NCBI GenBank assembly: GCA_015066595.1
Contig: SVNZ01000002.1
Coordinates: forward strand, 186,001-250,000
Length of the DNA stretch: 64,000 bases
Direction: 5' to 3'
DNA from: Oscillospiraceae bacterium
GTDB taxonomy: Bacteria > Bacillota > Clostridia > Oscillospirales > Acutalibacteraceae
The notes beneath the pieces were generated by a model that searched no databases, was not told the DNA's origin, and saw nothing but the letters and a program-made list of their open reading frames with translations. Made by a program: the position numbers and the translations under genes. Positions within the stretch are counted from its first letter, which is position 1. Every line of letters begins with the position of its first letter. Positions 8,202-16,899 of the stretch are shown here, one piece after another.

Positions 8202-8918
8202 ATGGATACAAATGGTAATATCACTATAAACAACACAGAAGATATCATAAGTTTTCTTCTTATCAACAAAGACGAAAAATACAAAGACTTCACATCATCC
8301 CTCATTCCTAGTGTGGACAAAAACTCAGTGATAGGAGTACGCACACCTATACTGCGTGCTCTTGCAAAATCACTCAAGGATACCCACGTGATGTACGACT
8401 ACCTGAGCACACTGCCGCACAGGTATCTTGAAGAAAATCACCTGCACGGTTTTTTGATAGAAAATGTGCGTGATTTTTCACAGACTCTAAAACTAACACA
8501 AGAGTTTTTAACATATATAGACAACTGGGCTACGTGTGACACCCTAAGACCCAAGGTGTTCAAAAAAGATTTAGACACATTATATAAGCATATAAAAGTA
8601 TGGCTCAAATCAAAACACACCTACACCGTGCGTTTTGCAGTAGGACTGCTAAACAGCTTTTATCTCGAGAGTGCATTCAAAGAAGAACACCTATCCCTTG
8701 TATCCTCGATAAAAAGCGATGAATACTACATCAATATGATGATTGCGTGGTATTTTGCTACAGCGCTTGCTAAACAATACGATACCACTATTATATATAT
8801 AGAAAACAAGGTCCTACCAAAATGGACCCACAACAAAGCTATAAGCAAGGCGTGCGAGAGCTTGCGTATCGACAACGATACAAAAGCTTATCTTCGCACA
8901 TTGAAGATAAAACCCTAA
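8202..8918 (+). CDS. DNA alkylation repair protein (AlkD-like)
   Basis: This 238-residue all-helical protein matches the AlkD/HEAT-repeat family: a GVRTPILRALAK segment near residue 45, WATCDTLRPKVF near residue 110 and a MMIAWYFATAL helix near residue 178. Family members remove N3- and N7-alkylated purines without flipping the base; which lesion this one acts on is unproven. The ATG lies directly at the predicted transcription start. It stands 15 bp before the response-regulator gene and may be co-transcribed with it. Confidence 0.85.
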   Translation: MDTNGNITINNTEDIISFLLINKDEKYKDFTSSLIPSVDKNSVIGVRTPILRALAKSLKDTHVMYDYLSTLPHRYLEENHLHGFLIENVRDFSQTLKLTQEFLTYIDNWATCDTLRPKVFKKDLDTLYKHIKVWLKSKHTYTVRFAVGLLNSFYLESAFKEEHLSLVSSIKSDEYYINMMIAWYFATALAKQYDTTIIYIENKVLPKWTHNKAISKACESLRIDNDTKAYLRTLKIKP

Positions 8919-8933
8919 TATGCAGGTGATACT

Positions 8934-9608
8934 ATGATTTATTTTATTGAAGACGATCCCAACATCAGAGAGCTTGTTATTTATACTCTGAATTCACAAG
9001 GCAGTGAAGCTGTTGGTTTTGAACGCCCGAGCGACTTTTACAAAGCACTCGACGAAAAACTCCCTAAGCTTATTTTGCTCGATGTAATGCTTCCTGAAGA
9101 AGACGGTCTGAAAATACTCAAGAAAATTCGCCAGAGTCCTTTGACCAGTCATATTCCTGTCATTATGATTACCGCAAAAGGTTCAGAAATTGACAAAATC
9201 AAGGCTTTCGACTTAGGTGCAGACGACTATGTCCCAAAGCCTTTTGGTATGATGGAACTGCTTGCTCGAATCAAAGCTGTGCTTCGTCGCTCTACTACTG
9301 TTGAAAAGAAAGTCGAGTACGAAATCGACAATCTCTACGTTTGTCCACAGAAACACCGTGTTAAAGTAAACGGAGAAAAAGTCACACTCACATTAAAAGA
9401 GTTTGAGTTGCTTTGCCTTATGCTCGAAAACCGTGATATTGTTTTATCCCGTGACCAGATCCTTGACAAAGTATGGGGCTATGCATTCGACGGTGAAAAC
9501 CGCACAGTAGACGTGCACATTCGTACCCTGCGTCAAAAGCTCGGCGATGCAGGCAACCTTATCGAAACAGTACGAGGCATTGGCTACAAAATAGGTGAAG
9601 CTAAATGA
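8934..9608 (+). CDS. OmpR/PhoB-family response regulator
   Basis: The 224-residue protein has a receiver domain with acidic pocket EDD (6-8), phospho-acceptor Asp50 (LLDVMLPEEDG) and Lys near 103, then a C-terminal winged helix of the Trans_reg_C type (residues 130-222). It overlaps the downstream kinase by four bases, so the two are coupled. Similarity to PhoB/PhoP, and a Pho-box-like array 3.1 kb downstream in front of a phosphate transporter, suggest phosphate sensing; that assignment is inferred. Confidence 0.9.
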   Translation: MIYFIEDDPNIRELVIYTLNSQGSEAVGFERPSDFYKALDEKLPKLILLDVMLPEEDGLKILKKIRQSPLTSHIPVIMITAKGSEIDKIKAFDLGADDYVPKPFGMMELLARIKAVLRRSTTVEKKVEYEIDNLYVCPQKHRVKVNGEKVTLTLKEFELLCLMLENRDIVLSRDQILDKVWGYAFDGENRTVDVHIRTLRQKLGDAGNLIETVRGIGYKIGEAK

Positions 9609-10609
9609 AAAAACGCACTTTAATCAACACATTTTTGATAACACTGTCTGTCACGTTGCTTTGTGTGCTTTTTATTATGGGTGTTGAATATATCACTACA
9701 AAAATCATCACTCACGCATGGGTATATGTCTGTGTCACACTTATCATTCCTGTTGTTGTTACTGCGTTTGTACTACGTGCGGTCACTGTGAACATCATCG
9801 ACCCTATCAACAACATTGATATTGAAAATCCTGATACTTCTGATTTATTCTCAGAGTTTTCTCCACTTGTTCAAAAAATCAGTTCACAGAACAATCGTAT
9901 TTTGCAACAGATGGACGAACTCAAATTTGAGCACCAAAATCGTGACAAGCTCCGCAGAGAGTTCACTGCAAATGTTTCTCACGAGCTCAAAACCCCTCTC
10001 ACGTCAATTTCCGGCTATGCCGAAATCATCCGTGATGGTATCGCAAAGCCTGAGGATACCACTCGTTTTGCGGGCAAAATCTACGACGAGTCCCAGCGAC
10101 TCATCACTTTAGTTCAAGATATCATAAAGCTATCCAGACTCGAAGAAAGCGATATCGAAATAAACACAGAAAACATCGACCTGTATTCGCTGTGCGAAAC
10201 TGTTATCTCCCGACTCGAAACACTGGCTAATAAACGTAACATCACTTTCAGTCTTTCGGGCGACAGATGTATAATAAGCGGTGTGCATCGTATTATCGAA
10301 GAAATGATATACAACCTGTGCGACAACGCTGTGAAATACAACAAAGAAAATGGTACGGTAACTCTATCTATCCGTCAGTTTGTTGATGGTGTTGAGCTCT
10401 GTGTTTCTGATACAGGCATCGGTATAGAGCAAAGCGATATCGGTCGAATTTTCGAACGTTTCTATAGAGTGAACAAAAGCCACTCCAAAGAAATCGGCGG
10501 AACAGGACTCGGACTTTCTATCGTCAAACACGGTGCGCTGTATCACAACGCATCTATCTCTGTTGAAAGCGAACTAAACAAAGGTACTACCATCAAAATT
10601 TTATTTTAG
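9605..10609 (+). CDS. PhoR-like membrane histidine kinase
   Basis: The 334-residue kinase has two membrane helices (about 8-30 and 38-60) with almost no extracellular loop. It then has the HisKA box (VSHELKTPLTSISG, His near 127) and a HATPase domain with N box (DNAVKYN), G1 (DTGIGI) and G2 (GGTGLGLSI). It should phosphorylate the regulator encoded just upstream. The missing extracellular sensor suggests it reads a membrane partner, as PhoR does through the Pst system, but no pst genes are in the window. Confidence 0.9.
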   Translation: MKKRTLINTFLITLSVTLLCVLFIMGVEYITTKIITHAWVYVCVTLIIPVVVTAFVLRAVTVNIIDPINNIDIENPDTSDLFSEFSPLVQKISSQNNRILQQMDELKFEHQNRDKLRREFTANVSHELKTPLTSISGYAEIIRDGIAKPEDTTRFAGKIYDESQRLITLVQDIIKLSRLEESDIEINTENIDLYSLCETVISRLETLANKRNITFSLSGDRCIISGVHRIIEEMIYNLCDNAVKYNKENGTVTLSIRQFVDGVELCVSDTGIGIEQSDIGRIFERFYRVNKSHSKEIGGTGLGLSIVKHGALYHNASISVESELNKGTTIKILF

Positions 10610-10611
10610 TA

Positions 10612-10640
10612 TTGACAACACAGCATTTTAGGTGTATATT
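10612..10640 (+). promoter_or_regulatory. Promoter of the DAHP synthase-tyrA operon
   Basis: TTGACA (10612-10617) and TATATT (10635-10640) are separated by 17 bp. Transcription should start near 10647, about 24 nt before the leader-peptide ATG and nearly 180 nt before the first enzyme gene. Confidence 0.75.
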
Positions 10641-10670
10641 TGATTTAACGCTTTAAATGGGTGAAACATT

Positions 10671-10757
10671 ATGAAACACTTTAACCACTCAGCTAAATAC
10701 TATTATTACTTTTACTATAACAAAATAGTAGAAGAGTTTTTTGCTGCAAGTCTTTAG
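10671..10757 (+). CDS. Tyr/Phe-rich leader peptide for transcription attenuation
   Basis: A 28-codon reading frame starts at ATG with a weak GGGTGAA site. It contains an uninterrupted run of seven aromatic codons (YYYYFYY, residues 10-16), another Phe at 4 and a Phe pair at 23-24. It ends at TAG, 23 bases before a rho-independent terminator. The tail of the frame (about 10738-10748) can pair, with G-U pairs and one mismatch, with the 5' arm of that terminator. This is the arrangement of a ribosome-stalling attenuator: scarce charged tRNA-Tyr or tRNA-Phe would stall the ribosome and allow readthrough. Confidence 0.75.
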   Translation: MKHFNHSAKYYYYFYYNKIVEEFFAASL

Positions 10758-10780
10758 GTGTTTTCCTATATAAACTACAC

Positions 10781-10813
10781 GGGTTCGCAGTGAATTGCGG
10801 ACCCTTTTCTTTT
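10781..10813 (+). terminator. Attenuator terminator ahead of DAHP synthase
   Basis: The stem GGGTTCGCA/TGCGGACCC (one G-U pair) has a six-base loop and is followed by TTTTCTTTT. It lies between the leader peptide and the GGAGGT ribosome site of the first enzyme gene. Confidence 0.85.
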
Positions 10814-10824
10814 GGAGGTATTTT

Positions 10825-11826
10825 ATGATTGCTATTATCAAACAAGGTGTACAAAAAAATCAAATCGATACTCTGGTACAATGGCTTGAAAATCAAAACC
10901 TGACTGTTCATATCTCAAACGGTGAATTCACAACTATCTTAGGTTTAGTCGGAGATACAACAAAAATCGATATCGAGCTACTCGAAAACCTCGACATAGT
11001 CGAAAAAGTAAAACGCATTTCCGAACCATACAAAAGCGCAAACAGAAAGTTTCATCCACAGGACAGTATTATTGATGTCGGCGGTGTAAAAATCGGTGGC
11101 GGTAACTTTGCTGTTATCGCAGGGCCTTGCTCGGTTGAATCGGAAGAACAAATAGTTGAAATTGCTAAAAAAGTGAAAGAAAGCGGTGCAACTCTGCTTA
11201 GGGGCGGAGCATTCAAGCCACGCACCTCTCCGTATGATTTTCAAGGTCTGAAAGCTGATGGGCTTGAGCTACTTAAAATCGCAAAGCAAGAGACCGGTAT
11301 GCCTATAGTCACTGAGATTATGAACGCAAATCATCTCGAACTTTTTGATGATGTTGACCTCATTCAAGTAGGCGCAAGAAATATGCAGAACTTCGATTTG
11401 CTCAAAGAGCTCGGAAAAACAAAAAAGCCTATTCTTTTAAAAAGAGGACTTGCCAACACAATGAAAGAATGGCTGATGAGTGCCGAGTACATAATGTCAG
11501 GCGGTAACGAAAACATCATTTTGTGTGAACGTGGTATAAGAACGTTTGAAACATACACACGAAACACCCTTGACCTGTCAGCTGTGCCTATGCTCAAAGA
11601 GCTCTCTCATCTTCCCGTTATTGTTGACCCAAGCCACGCAACAGGTATCAGTCGTATGGTAAAGCCTATGGCTCTTGCCGCTACAGCTTGCGGTACAGAC
11701 GGATTGATGATAGAAGTTCACAACAACCCTCAAAAGGCATTATGCGATGGTGCACAGTCACTCACTCCTGACGAGTTTTCTGATGTTATGAACAGTGTTT
11801 CAAAAATCGTGGAGGTTATGAAGTAA
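10825..11826 (+). CDS. aroF: 3-deoxy-7-phosphoheptulonate (DAHP) synthase
   Basis: The start is the ATG behind GGAGGT. The 333-residue enzyme has an N-terminal ferredoxin-like regulatory domain (residues 1-65), as in the Thermotoga-type class I beta enzyme, followed by the TIM barrel. The barrel carries [28 protein letters not shown] and a late DPSHATG metal/substrate motif. It condenses phosphoenolpyruvate with erythrose-4-phosphate, the first step to chorismate. The N-terminal domain in relatives mediates Tyr/Phe feedback. It overlaps tyrA by one base (TAATG). Confidence 0.93.
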   Translation: MIAIIKQGVQKNQIDTLVQWLENQNLTVHISNGEFTTILGLVGDTTKIDIELLENLDIVEKVKRISEPYKSANRKFHPQDSIIDVGGVKIGGGNFAVIAGPCSVESEEQIVEIAKKVKESGATLLRGGAFKPRTSPYDFQGLKADGLELLKIAKQETGMPIVTEIMNANHLELFDDVDLIQVGARNMQNFDLLKELGKTKKPILLKRGLANTMKEWLMSAEYIMSGGNENIILCERGIRTFETYTRNTLDLSAVPMLKELSHLPVIVDPSHATGISRMVKPMALAATACGTDGLMIEVHNNPQKALCDGAQSLTPDEFSDVMNSVSKIVEVMK

Positions 11827-12659
11827 TGGTTATTGGTATAGTAGGTCTGGGACTTATCGGTGGTTCATTGTGCAAAGCTATAAAACAGAATACCGCCCAT
11901 ACAGTATATGGATTCGACCTTGATGACAACATCAACTCTTACGCTTTGCTCGACGGTGGTATAGACAAAAAGCTTTGTGACAGCAACATCGGTGAATGTG
12001 ACTACATTTTGCTGTCAATATATCCGAAAGCAACAGTTGCTTTTCTGAAAGAAAAGGCAGAGCTCATAGGAAAGAGCACTACTGTCATCGACTGTGGTGG
12101 TATAAAGCGTTCTATTTGTGAAAACTGTTTTGAGCTTGCGAATGAATATGGTTTTTCTTTCATAGGCGGACACCCTATGGCAGGTCTGCATTTTTCGGGA
12201 TATAAATATGCAAAGGACGATTTGTTCTGTGGCGCTTCTATGATACTCACTCCACAAAATACTGACGATATAGCTCAGCTTCAAAAAGTCAGCGCATTTA
12301 TAAAGTCACTGGGTTTTTCATCAGTGACCGTCACAACCCCAGATGAACATGACAAAATCATCGCTTTTACATCACAGCTTGCGCATGTTGTGTCAAACGC
12401 CTACGTAAAAAGTCCACAAGCAAAAATCCACAAAGGCTTTTCCGCAGGCAGTTACAAAGACTTAACTAGAGTTGCACGACTCAATGAAAATATGTGGGCA
12501 GAGCTTTTTATGGAAAACAAGGACAATCTGCTTTTCGAAATCGATCATATTATCAACGCATTATCGCAGTACAAAGAGGCTCTTAAAAACGAAGACACTG
12601 CTTCTTTGAAACTACTTCTAAAAGAAGGTAGCGACCGCAAAGCTATGATAGACAATTAA
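11826..12659 (+). CDS. tyrA: Prephenate dehydrogenase
   Basis: The 277-residue protein has an N-terminal Rossmann motif (GLGLIGGSL, residues 6-14). It continues with GGHPMAGLHFSGY near 115 (the catalytic histidine region) and a helical C-terminal dimer domain with SQLAHVVSNAY near 183. It oxidises and decarboxylates prephenate to 4-hydroxyphenylpyruvate, committing carbon to tyrosine. There is no ACT or chorismate mutase domain. Co-transcription with DAHP synthase explains a tyrosine-sensing leader upstream. Confidence 0.93.
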   Translation: MVIGIVGLGLIGGSLCKAIKQNTAHTVYGFDLDDNINSYALLDGGIDKKLCDSNIGECDYILLSIYPKATVAFLKEKAELIGKSTTVIDCGGIKRSICENCFELANEYGFSFIGGHPMAGLHFSGYKYAKDDLFCGASMILTPQNTDDIAQLQKVSAFIKSLGFSSVTVTTPDEHDKIIAFTSQLAHVVSNAYVKSPQAKIHKGFSAGSYKDLTRVARLNENMWAELFMENKDNLLFEIDHIINALSQYKEALKNEDTASLKLLLKEGSDRKAMIDN

Positions 12660-12674
12660 CTTTAAAAATTTTTT

Positions 12675-12706
12675 AAGCAGGCACGTTTTTTGTGCCTGCT
12701 TTTTTG
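12675..12706 (+). terminator. Terminator after tyrA
   Basis: A perfect ten-base stem AAGCAGGCAC/GTGCCTGCTT is followed by a T-run, 15 bp after the tyrA stop. Confidence 0.9.
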
Positions 12707-12733
12707 CAGAAAAACTTACAATATTCTACTGAT

Positions 12734-12787
12734 TTAACATAGATTTAACATTGCGCACTCTTTTATTTAACATACAGTTGCCATAAT
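12734..12787 (+). promoter_or_regulatory. Pho-box-like TTAACA array and promoter for the phosphate cotransporter
   Basis: Exact TTAACA copies start at 12734, 12745 and 12767. They lie on an 11-bp register with one degenerate position at 12756. The likely -10 is CATAAT at 12782-12787 and the -35 is poor, as expected for an activated promoter. Bacillus PhoP binds TTAACA-like direct repeats spaced 4-6 bp apart at roughly -60 to -22, and this array fits that layout. Confidence 0.65.
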
Positions 12788-12844
12788 GAATGTATTGGTT
12801 ACAAAATTTTAACTTTTTACTTCTAATGAGGGGTAGGCGAAATT

Positions 12845-14608
12845 ATGTCAATAATCAATATCATTATGCTGTTCGGCGGACTTGCATTCTTCTTGTATGG
12901 TATGAACGTTATGTCTTCCGGACTCGAAAAAATGGCAGGCGGTAAGCTTGAGTCAGCTCTGTCCAAAATGACAGACAACCTCTTCAAGAGTATGTTGCTT
13001 GGTGCGGGTATCACTATCGCTATCCAGTCTTCTTCAGCGCTGACTGTTATGCTCGTTGGCCTTGTCAACTCCGGTATTATGCATTTTGGCAAAACCATCG
13101 GTGTTATCATGGGTTCCAACATCGGTACCACTCTCACCGCATGGATCACATCTCTTGCAGGTATCGAAAGTGACAACATCTGGATGAGCCTTTTAAAACC
13201 TGCAAACTTCTCACTTGTCTTTGCTTTTGTTGGCATTATTATGATCATGCTGTCAAAACAGCAGAAGAAAAAAGACATCGGTGCTATCCTCATTGGATTT
13301 GCTGTACTTATGGCTGGTATGGGACTTATGGGCGATGCTATGGAACCACTTTCTGAAATGCCTGAATTCCAGGAAATACTCGTGGCATTCAACAACCCTA
13401 TTTTAGGTGTGCTTGTTGGTGCAGCTTTCACAGGTATTATCCAGAGCTCTGCTGCATCTGTTGCTATACTCCAATCATTTGCCATGGCAGGCGGACTATC
13501 CTACGGTATGGCTATCCCTATCATTATGGGTCAGAACATCGGTACTTGTGTTACAGCACTTATCTCTTCAATCGGCGTTTCTAAAAACGCTAAGAAGGTT
13601 GCTGTTGTACACATTTCCTTCAACATCATCGGTACAATCATCTGTCTTGTGCTGTTCTATATAGCAAACTCTATATTCAACTTCGCTTTTGTCAACAGTG
13701 ACATTGACACCTTTGGCATCGCAATGGTGCACACTATCTTTAACATTGCAACATCTCTTATGCTGTGCCCATTCTGCAAACAGCTTGAAAAGCTTGCTAA
13801 CTTCCTTATCAAGGTTGAACCTACTGAGAAAGAAAAGACTCTCGGCGTACTCGACGACAGACTTCTCACTATGCCTGCATTTGCTATCTCAAAGTGCACA
13901 GCTATCACTATCGAAATGGCACAGCTCGCAAACGATAACATCAACCGTGCTATCTCGCTGATGAAACACTACGACCCTAAAGTAGTCGAAAAAATAAACG
14001 CTACAGAAGAGCTCATCGACGGTTATGAGGACAAGCTAGGCAACTATCTCATCAAGCTCTCCAACGCAAACCTCACCGAAGACGAGAACTGGCAGGTCAC
14101 AAAGCTGCTCCACACTATCGGTGACTTTGAGCGTATCGGCGACCACGCTATCAACCTGCTCGACACAGCACAGGAGCTTCACGACAAGAACATCTCGTTC
14201 TCTGCTGAGACAACTCGTGAAATCGATGTCATCACAGAAGCTCTCACAGAGATTTTGTACCTGACTACAGAAGCTTTCTCCGAAGGCGATATCGAACGTG
14301 CAAAGCTTGTTGAGCCACTCGAAGAAGTTATCGACGAGCTCGTGCTCCAAGCTCGTGCTAAGCATACAAAACGTATCCAAAGAGGCAACAGCCCTATGGT
14401 GCTCGGTTTTATCTTAACCGACCTGCTTACAAACTACGAGCGAGTTTCTGACCACTGCTCAAATGTTGCAGTAGTCCTCATCGAAATCGACTCAAAGCAG
14501 CTTGGTACTCACCAGTATCTTGACCGTCTCAAGAGTGCTGATAACGTAGCTTTCGCTGACACTTACAACGAATATTTGAGCCGCTACCAAATCCACACTG
14601 AAGTTTAA
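12845..14608 (+). CDS. Na+/phosphate cotransporter with PhoU-like tail
   Basis: The 587-residue protein has two inverted Na_Pi_cotrans repeats marked by QSSSALTVML (near 59) and QSSAASVAIL (near 200), about eight to nine membrane helices, and a cytoplasmic PhoU-like helical domain (about 350-560). It should couple phosphate uptake or homeostasis to sodium. The TTAACA array upstream and a PhoB/PhoR-type pair 2.2 kb away suggest phosphate-starvation control. The ribosome site GAGGGG precedes the ATG. Confidence 0.92.
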   Translation: MSIINIIMLFGGLAFFLYGMNVMSSGLEKMAGGKLESALSKMTDNLFKSMLLGAGITIAIQSSSALTVMLVGLVNSGIMHFGKTIGVIMGSNIGTTLTAWITSLAGIESDNIWMSLLKPANFSLVFAFVGIIMIMLSKQQKKKDIGAILIGFAVLMAGMGLMGDAMEPLSEMPEFQEILVAFNNPILGVLVGAAFTGIIQSSAASVAILQSFAMAGGLSYGMAIPIIMGQNIGTCVTALISSIGVSKNAKKVAVVHISFNIIGTIICLVLFYIANSIFNFAFVNSDIDTFGIAMVHTIFNIATSLMLCPFCKQLEKLANFLIKVEPTEKEKTLGVLDDRLLTMPAFAISKCTAITIEMAQLANDNINRAISLMKHYDPKVVEKINATEELIDGYEDKLGNYLIKLSNANLTEDENWQVTKLLHTIGDFERIGDHAINLLDTAQELHDKNISFSAETTREIDVITEALTEILYLTTEAFSEGDIERAKLVEPLEEVIDELVLQARAKHTKRIQRGNSPMVLGFILTDLLTNYERVSDHCSNVAVVLIEIDSKQLGTHQYLDRLKSADNVAFADTYNEYLSRYQIHTEV

Positions 14609-14626
14609 TAACAAAAAGCTCTCATT

Positions 14627-14662
14627 TGCCCAAGTGTTCTAAAGGACACTTGGGCAGTTTTA
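14627..14662 (+). terminator. Terminator after the phosphate cotransporter
   Basis: A perfect 11-bp stem TGCCCAAGTGT/ACACTTGGGCA is followed by GTTTTATT. Confidence 0.85.
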
Positions 14663-14675
14663 TTGCCTTGAGGCG

Positions 14676-14754
14676 AGTGATATTGCTTTGCAGTGATATT
14701 TTTCTTACGACAAGTGATATTGGCTTGGGCAGTTTAAAGCGTATAAAATATCAC
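14676..14754. repeat. Short AGTGATATT repeats
   Basis: Three direct copies of AGTGATATT begin at 14676, 14692 and 14713, and an inverted AATATCAC lies at 14747-14754. The motif lies between a terminator and a convergent gene end and resembles the degenerate intergenic repeats scattered through gut Clostridia genomes. Confidence 0.5.
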
Positions 14755-14765
14755 ACAAAAAGAAT

Positions 14766-14796
14766 GGCTGCACCCGAGCGGTACAGCCTGTTTTTC
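14766..14796. terminator. Bidirectional terminator
   Basis: The stem GGCTG.ACC/GGT.CAGCC has T-rich flanks in both directions and ends the minus-strand C39-like gene. Confidence 0.7.
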
Positions 14797-14809
14797 TAAT
14801 TTATCAAGT

Positions 14810-15583
14810 TTACTCAATGACTACTGCTTGCTTAAAAAGTAAATTATAACAGCTCTCAAAAATTTCTCTGTCATAACTTACAACTTCTCCGTAAATAGGA
14901 TCTGCTATCCATACAGCTTCTTGATCATAACCGACCATCACCATACAGTGCTCGGGTGTAATCCAGGTCAAATCCTGTCCATCTACATTCCAAGTAACAC
15001 TATAGTAGCCCTCTTTACAGTCAAGCGTGCCCCATATAATAACAGGCACCTGTATGTTTATATATTCATACAGACTCTCAAGTTCACGTCCCGTTACATC
15101 TGTCGCTTTGAGTTTTGACCCCTGTGATTCAAGATATCTGTTAGCAGCGTTGACAACAACCGGTGCATAACAACCAAAGGAGTTTTCATCCCTCGGATCA
15201 CCTACAAAAGCTTTTCTGAAATCAACACTTCCGACTTCACCTTTATCTAAATAATTGTCCGAGATATCGCACTTGTCAGCATTTAACCCATAGTAATTTA
15301 ACACCATAGTCAAAGATGTCATTTCACAACCGGTAGGCAGGTCAGGATATTGACAAATAGCTTCAAAATTCGGGATAAGCATCGCATCATAAGTGATATT
15401 TTGCAAATCATTCTCCTGTGACTGCGCATCATCTGTATATACCGACTCATCCTTCAAAGCAGACAAGGAGGAACTATCATCAACACTATTGTCAGCATTA
15501 TTATCAACAGACTCTTTATTACAGGAAACACAAAAAATTGCTATTATTGCAACCAGTAATATAGAAAAAATCCTCTTTAGCAT
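14810..15583 (-). CDS. C39-like cysteine peptidase lipoprotein
   Basis: The 257-residue protein has a lipoprotein signal peptide (lipobox AIFCVSC, Cys near 21), an acidic serine-rich linker, and a Peptidase_C39_2-type domain. The candidate catalytic Cys lies in LPTGCEMTSL (near 107), the His in TPEHCMVMVGYD (near 215) and an Asp in WIADP. It would act on the cell surface. It follows the PASTA-SH3 gene by 15 bp and resembles the C-terminal part of the protein at 28962-30608. Its substrate is unknown; no bacteriocin exporter is adjacent. Confidence 0.82.
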   Translation of the reverse strand: MLKRIFSILLVAIIAIFCVSCNKESVDNNADNSVDDSSSLSALKDESVYTDDAQSQENDLQNITYDAMLIPNFEAICQYPDLPTGCEMTSLTMVLNYYGLNADKCDISDNYLDKGEVGSVDFRKAFVGDPRDENSFGCYAPVVVNAANRYLESQGSKLKATDVTGRELESLYEYINIQVPVIIWGTLDCKEGYYSVTWNVDGQDLTWITPEHCMVMVGYDQEAVWIADPIYGEVVSYDREIFESCYNLLFKQAVVIE

Positions 15584-15598
15584 TTATTTCTCCTTAAA

Positions 15599-16516
15599 TT
15601 AGCTTTTATCGTAATTAAGTGGTGCATTTGGATCTGTAGAAAAGAATTTTTTCAAAACATAACCGTATTTTGCTCCATACTTAACACGATAAAACTCGCC
15701 TGATTCTCCGACGTATTCGACAGACTCCCTACAGTAGACCTTGTCCAGAGCAGTCGCACTTCTGGAAGCACTGGCTCTCAAAGTCACATACTGATTCGCA
15801 CAACAGTACATAATCGTAGACTGCTGAGTATTATCATTAACAGCTGGCTTAGATACATTACCCGAGTCGTAGTTCAAAGGAGCGTTCGGGTCTGTAGAGA
15901 AAAAGCTAGCTAATACATAACCTTTTTGGTTTTTATATTCAACATAAATAAACTCACCGGCATCGCCCAGATATTCAACAGCCTCTCTAGAGTAAATACT
16001 GTTCAGCCTGGAAGCACTTCTTGATGGATTTGATCTAAGGGTTACGTATTCACTGGCACAACAGTATAGCTTTCTATTAGAGTCTATCAACTGTGTATTA
16101 GATACATAAACCTTTACTTTAGTACCTTTTTCAGCCTCGCTTCCACTTATAGGAGACTGGCTTATTACATAATCGTAATCGACAGTCTGACTCTCAGTTT
16201 TAACAATATCAGCTTTAAGTCCGGAAGACTTCAGTAAATCCTTAGCCGCCGATGAAGTCAATCCCCCTACATCCGGCACGCCCACCATCTCAGGCTTTGG
16301 CTCAGTTTCTTTTTCAGTAGGAGGTTCAGTGGCCTCAGTAGCTTCTGTAGCTATTTCAGTTTGTATCGTTTCATCAACCTTAGCATTATTACCGGTTACA
16401 ATGAATAAACCTACCACTGCACCGACAGCTATCATAGCTAAAACTGTAATTACAACAGTAATAATGATAATCTTGGTGATTTTTTTATCCGCACTCATAT
16501 TATTGTTTGTATCCAC
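15599..16516 (-). CDS. Membrane-anchored PASTA and SH3-repeat protein
   Basis: The frame starts at GTG behind GAGGGG. The 305-residue product has a short cytoplasmic N-terminus, one membrane helix (about 15-40), a Thr/Glu-rich linker, one PASTA domain (VPDVGGLTSSAAKDLLKSSG, from about 95), then two SH3-like repeats (about 165-220 and 240-300). Both repeats end in FFSTDPNAPLNYD. PASTA and bacterial SH3 domains bind muropeptides or peptidoglycan, so this is probably a wall sensor or scaffold. It is first in an operon with the C39-like lipoprotein. Confidence 0.8.
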   Translation of the reverse strand: MDTNNNMSADKKITKIIIITVVITVLAMIAVGAVVGLFIVTGNNAKVDETIQTEIATEATEATEPPTEKETEPKPEMVGVPDVGGLTSSAAKDLLKSSGLKADIVKTESQTVDYDYVISQSPISGSEAEKGTKVKVYVSNTQLIDSNRKLYCCASEYVTLRSNPSRSASRLNSIYSREAVEYLGDAGEFIYVEYKNQKGYVLASFFSTDPNAPLNYDSGNVSKPAVNDNTQQSTIMYCCANQYVTLRASASRSATALDKVYCRESVEYVGESGEFYRVKYGAKYGYVLKKFFSTDPNAPLNYDKS

Positions 16517-16728
16517 AACTCACACAACCCCTCTTGTTTATTGTATGTATATTTAAAATAAAACAAACAATATAATCCCTAAAAAGCCAAATTATATCTA
16601 TGTTATTATATCATAGCCCAATATGTAAATCAACTTTTTGCACCCTATATATGCACCTTATATTTTATATTTTACAAGCCCGTTTTTTAGCAACTTACTT
16701 GCACAACACGCAATTCACAAAGCACATG

Positions 16729-16748
16729 AACATCAAATTGGGGATAAA
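16729..16748 (+). repeat. Partial copy of the 37-bp repeat found at 18430 and 23372
   Basis: Twenty bases (AACATCAAATTGGGGATAAA) match the 3' half of the longer copies. It lies in the 626-bp gene-free stretch between the PASTA gene and fic, which also holds a terminator and a very AT-rich leader. Confidence 0.7.
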
Positions 16749-16799
16749 TAACCAACCTTATCCAGAATCAATCTTTAAAAAATCAAATACAAACGGAAA

Positions 16800-16836
16800 G
16801 GCTGTACCCTAGTTTTAGGATACAGCCTGGTTTTTT
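16800..16836 (+). terminator. Hairpin terminator, repeated at 23310
   Basis: The stem GGCTGTACCCTA/TAGGATACAGCC (one mismatch) is followed by a T-run. A close copy with the same flanking words (ATACAAAC before the stem) lies at 23310-23343. Confidence 0.75.
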
Positions 16837-16899
16837 GTTCACAGCCTATTCTAAAATTCAAAATTATTATCGAATTATATCAAAAAAACTTTTTGCAGA

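Noticed and set aside
10640-10825. T-box or other aptamer as the controller of the DAHP synthase operon
   Set aside because: The T-box core word AGGGTGG.ACCGCG is absent and the leader is too short; the leader-peptide explanation accounts for the sequence.
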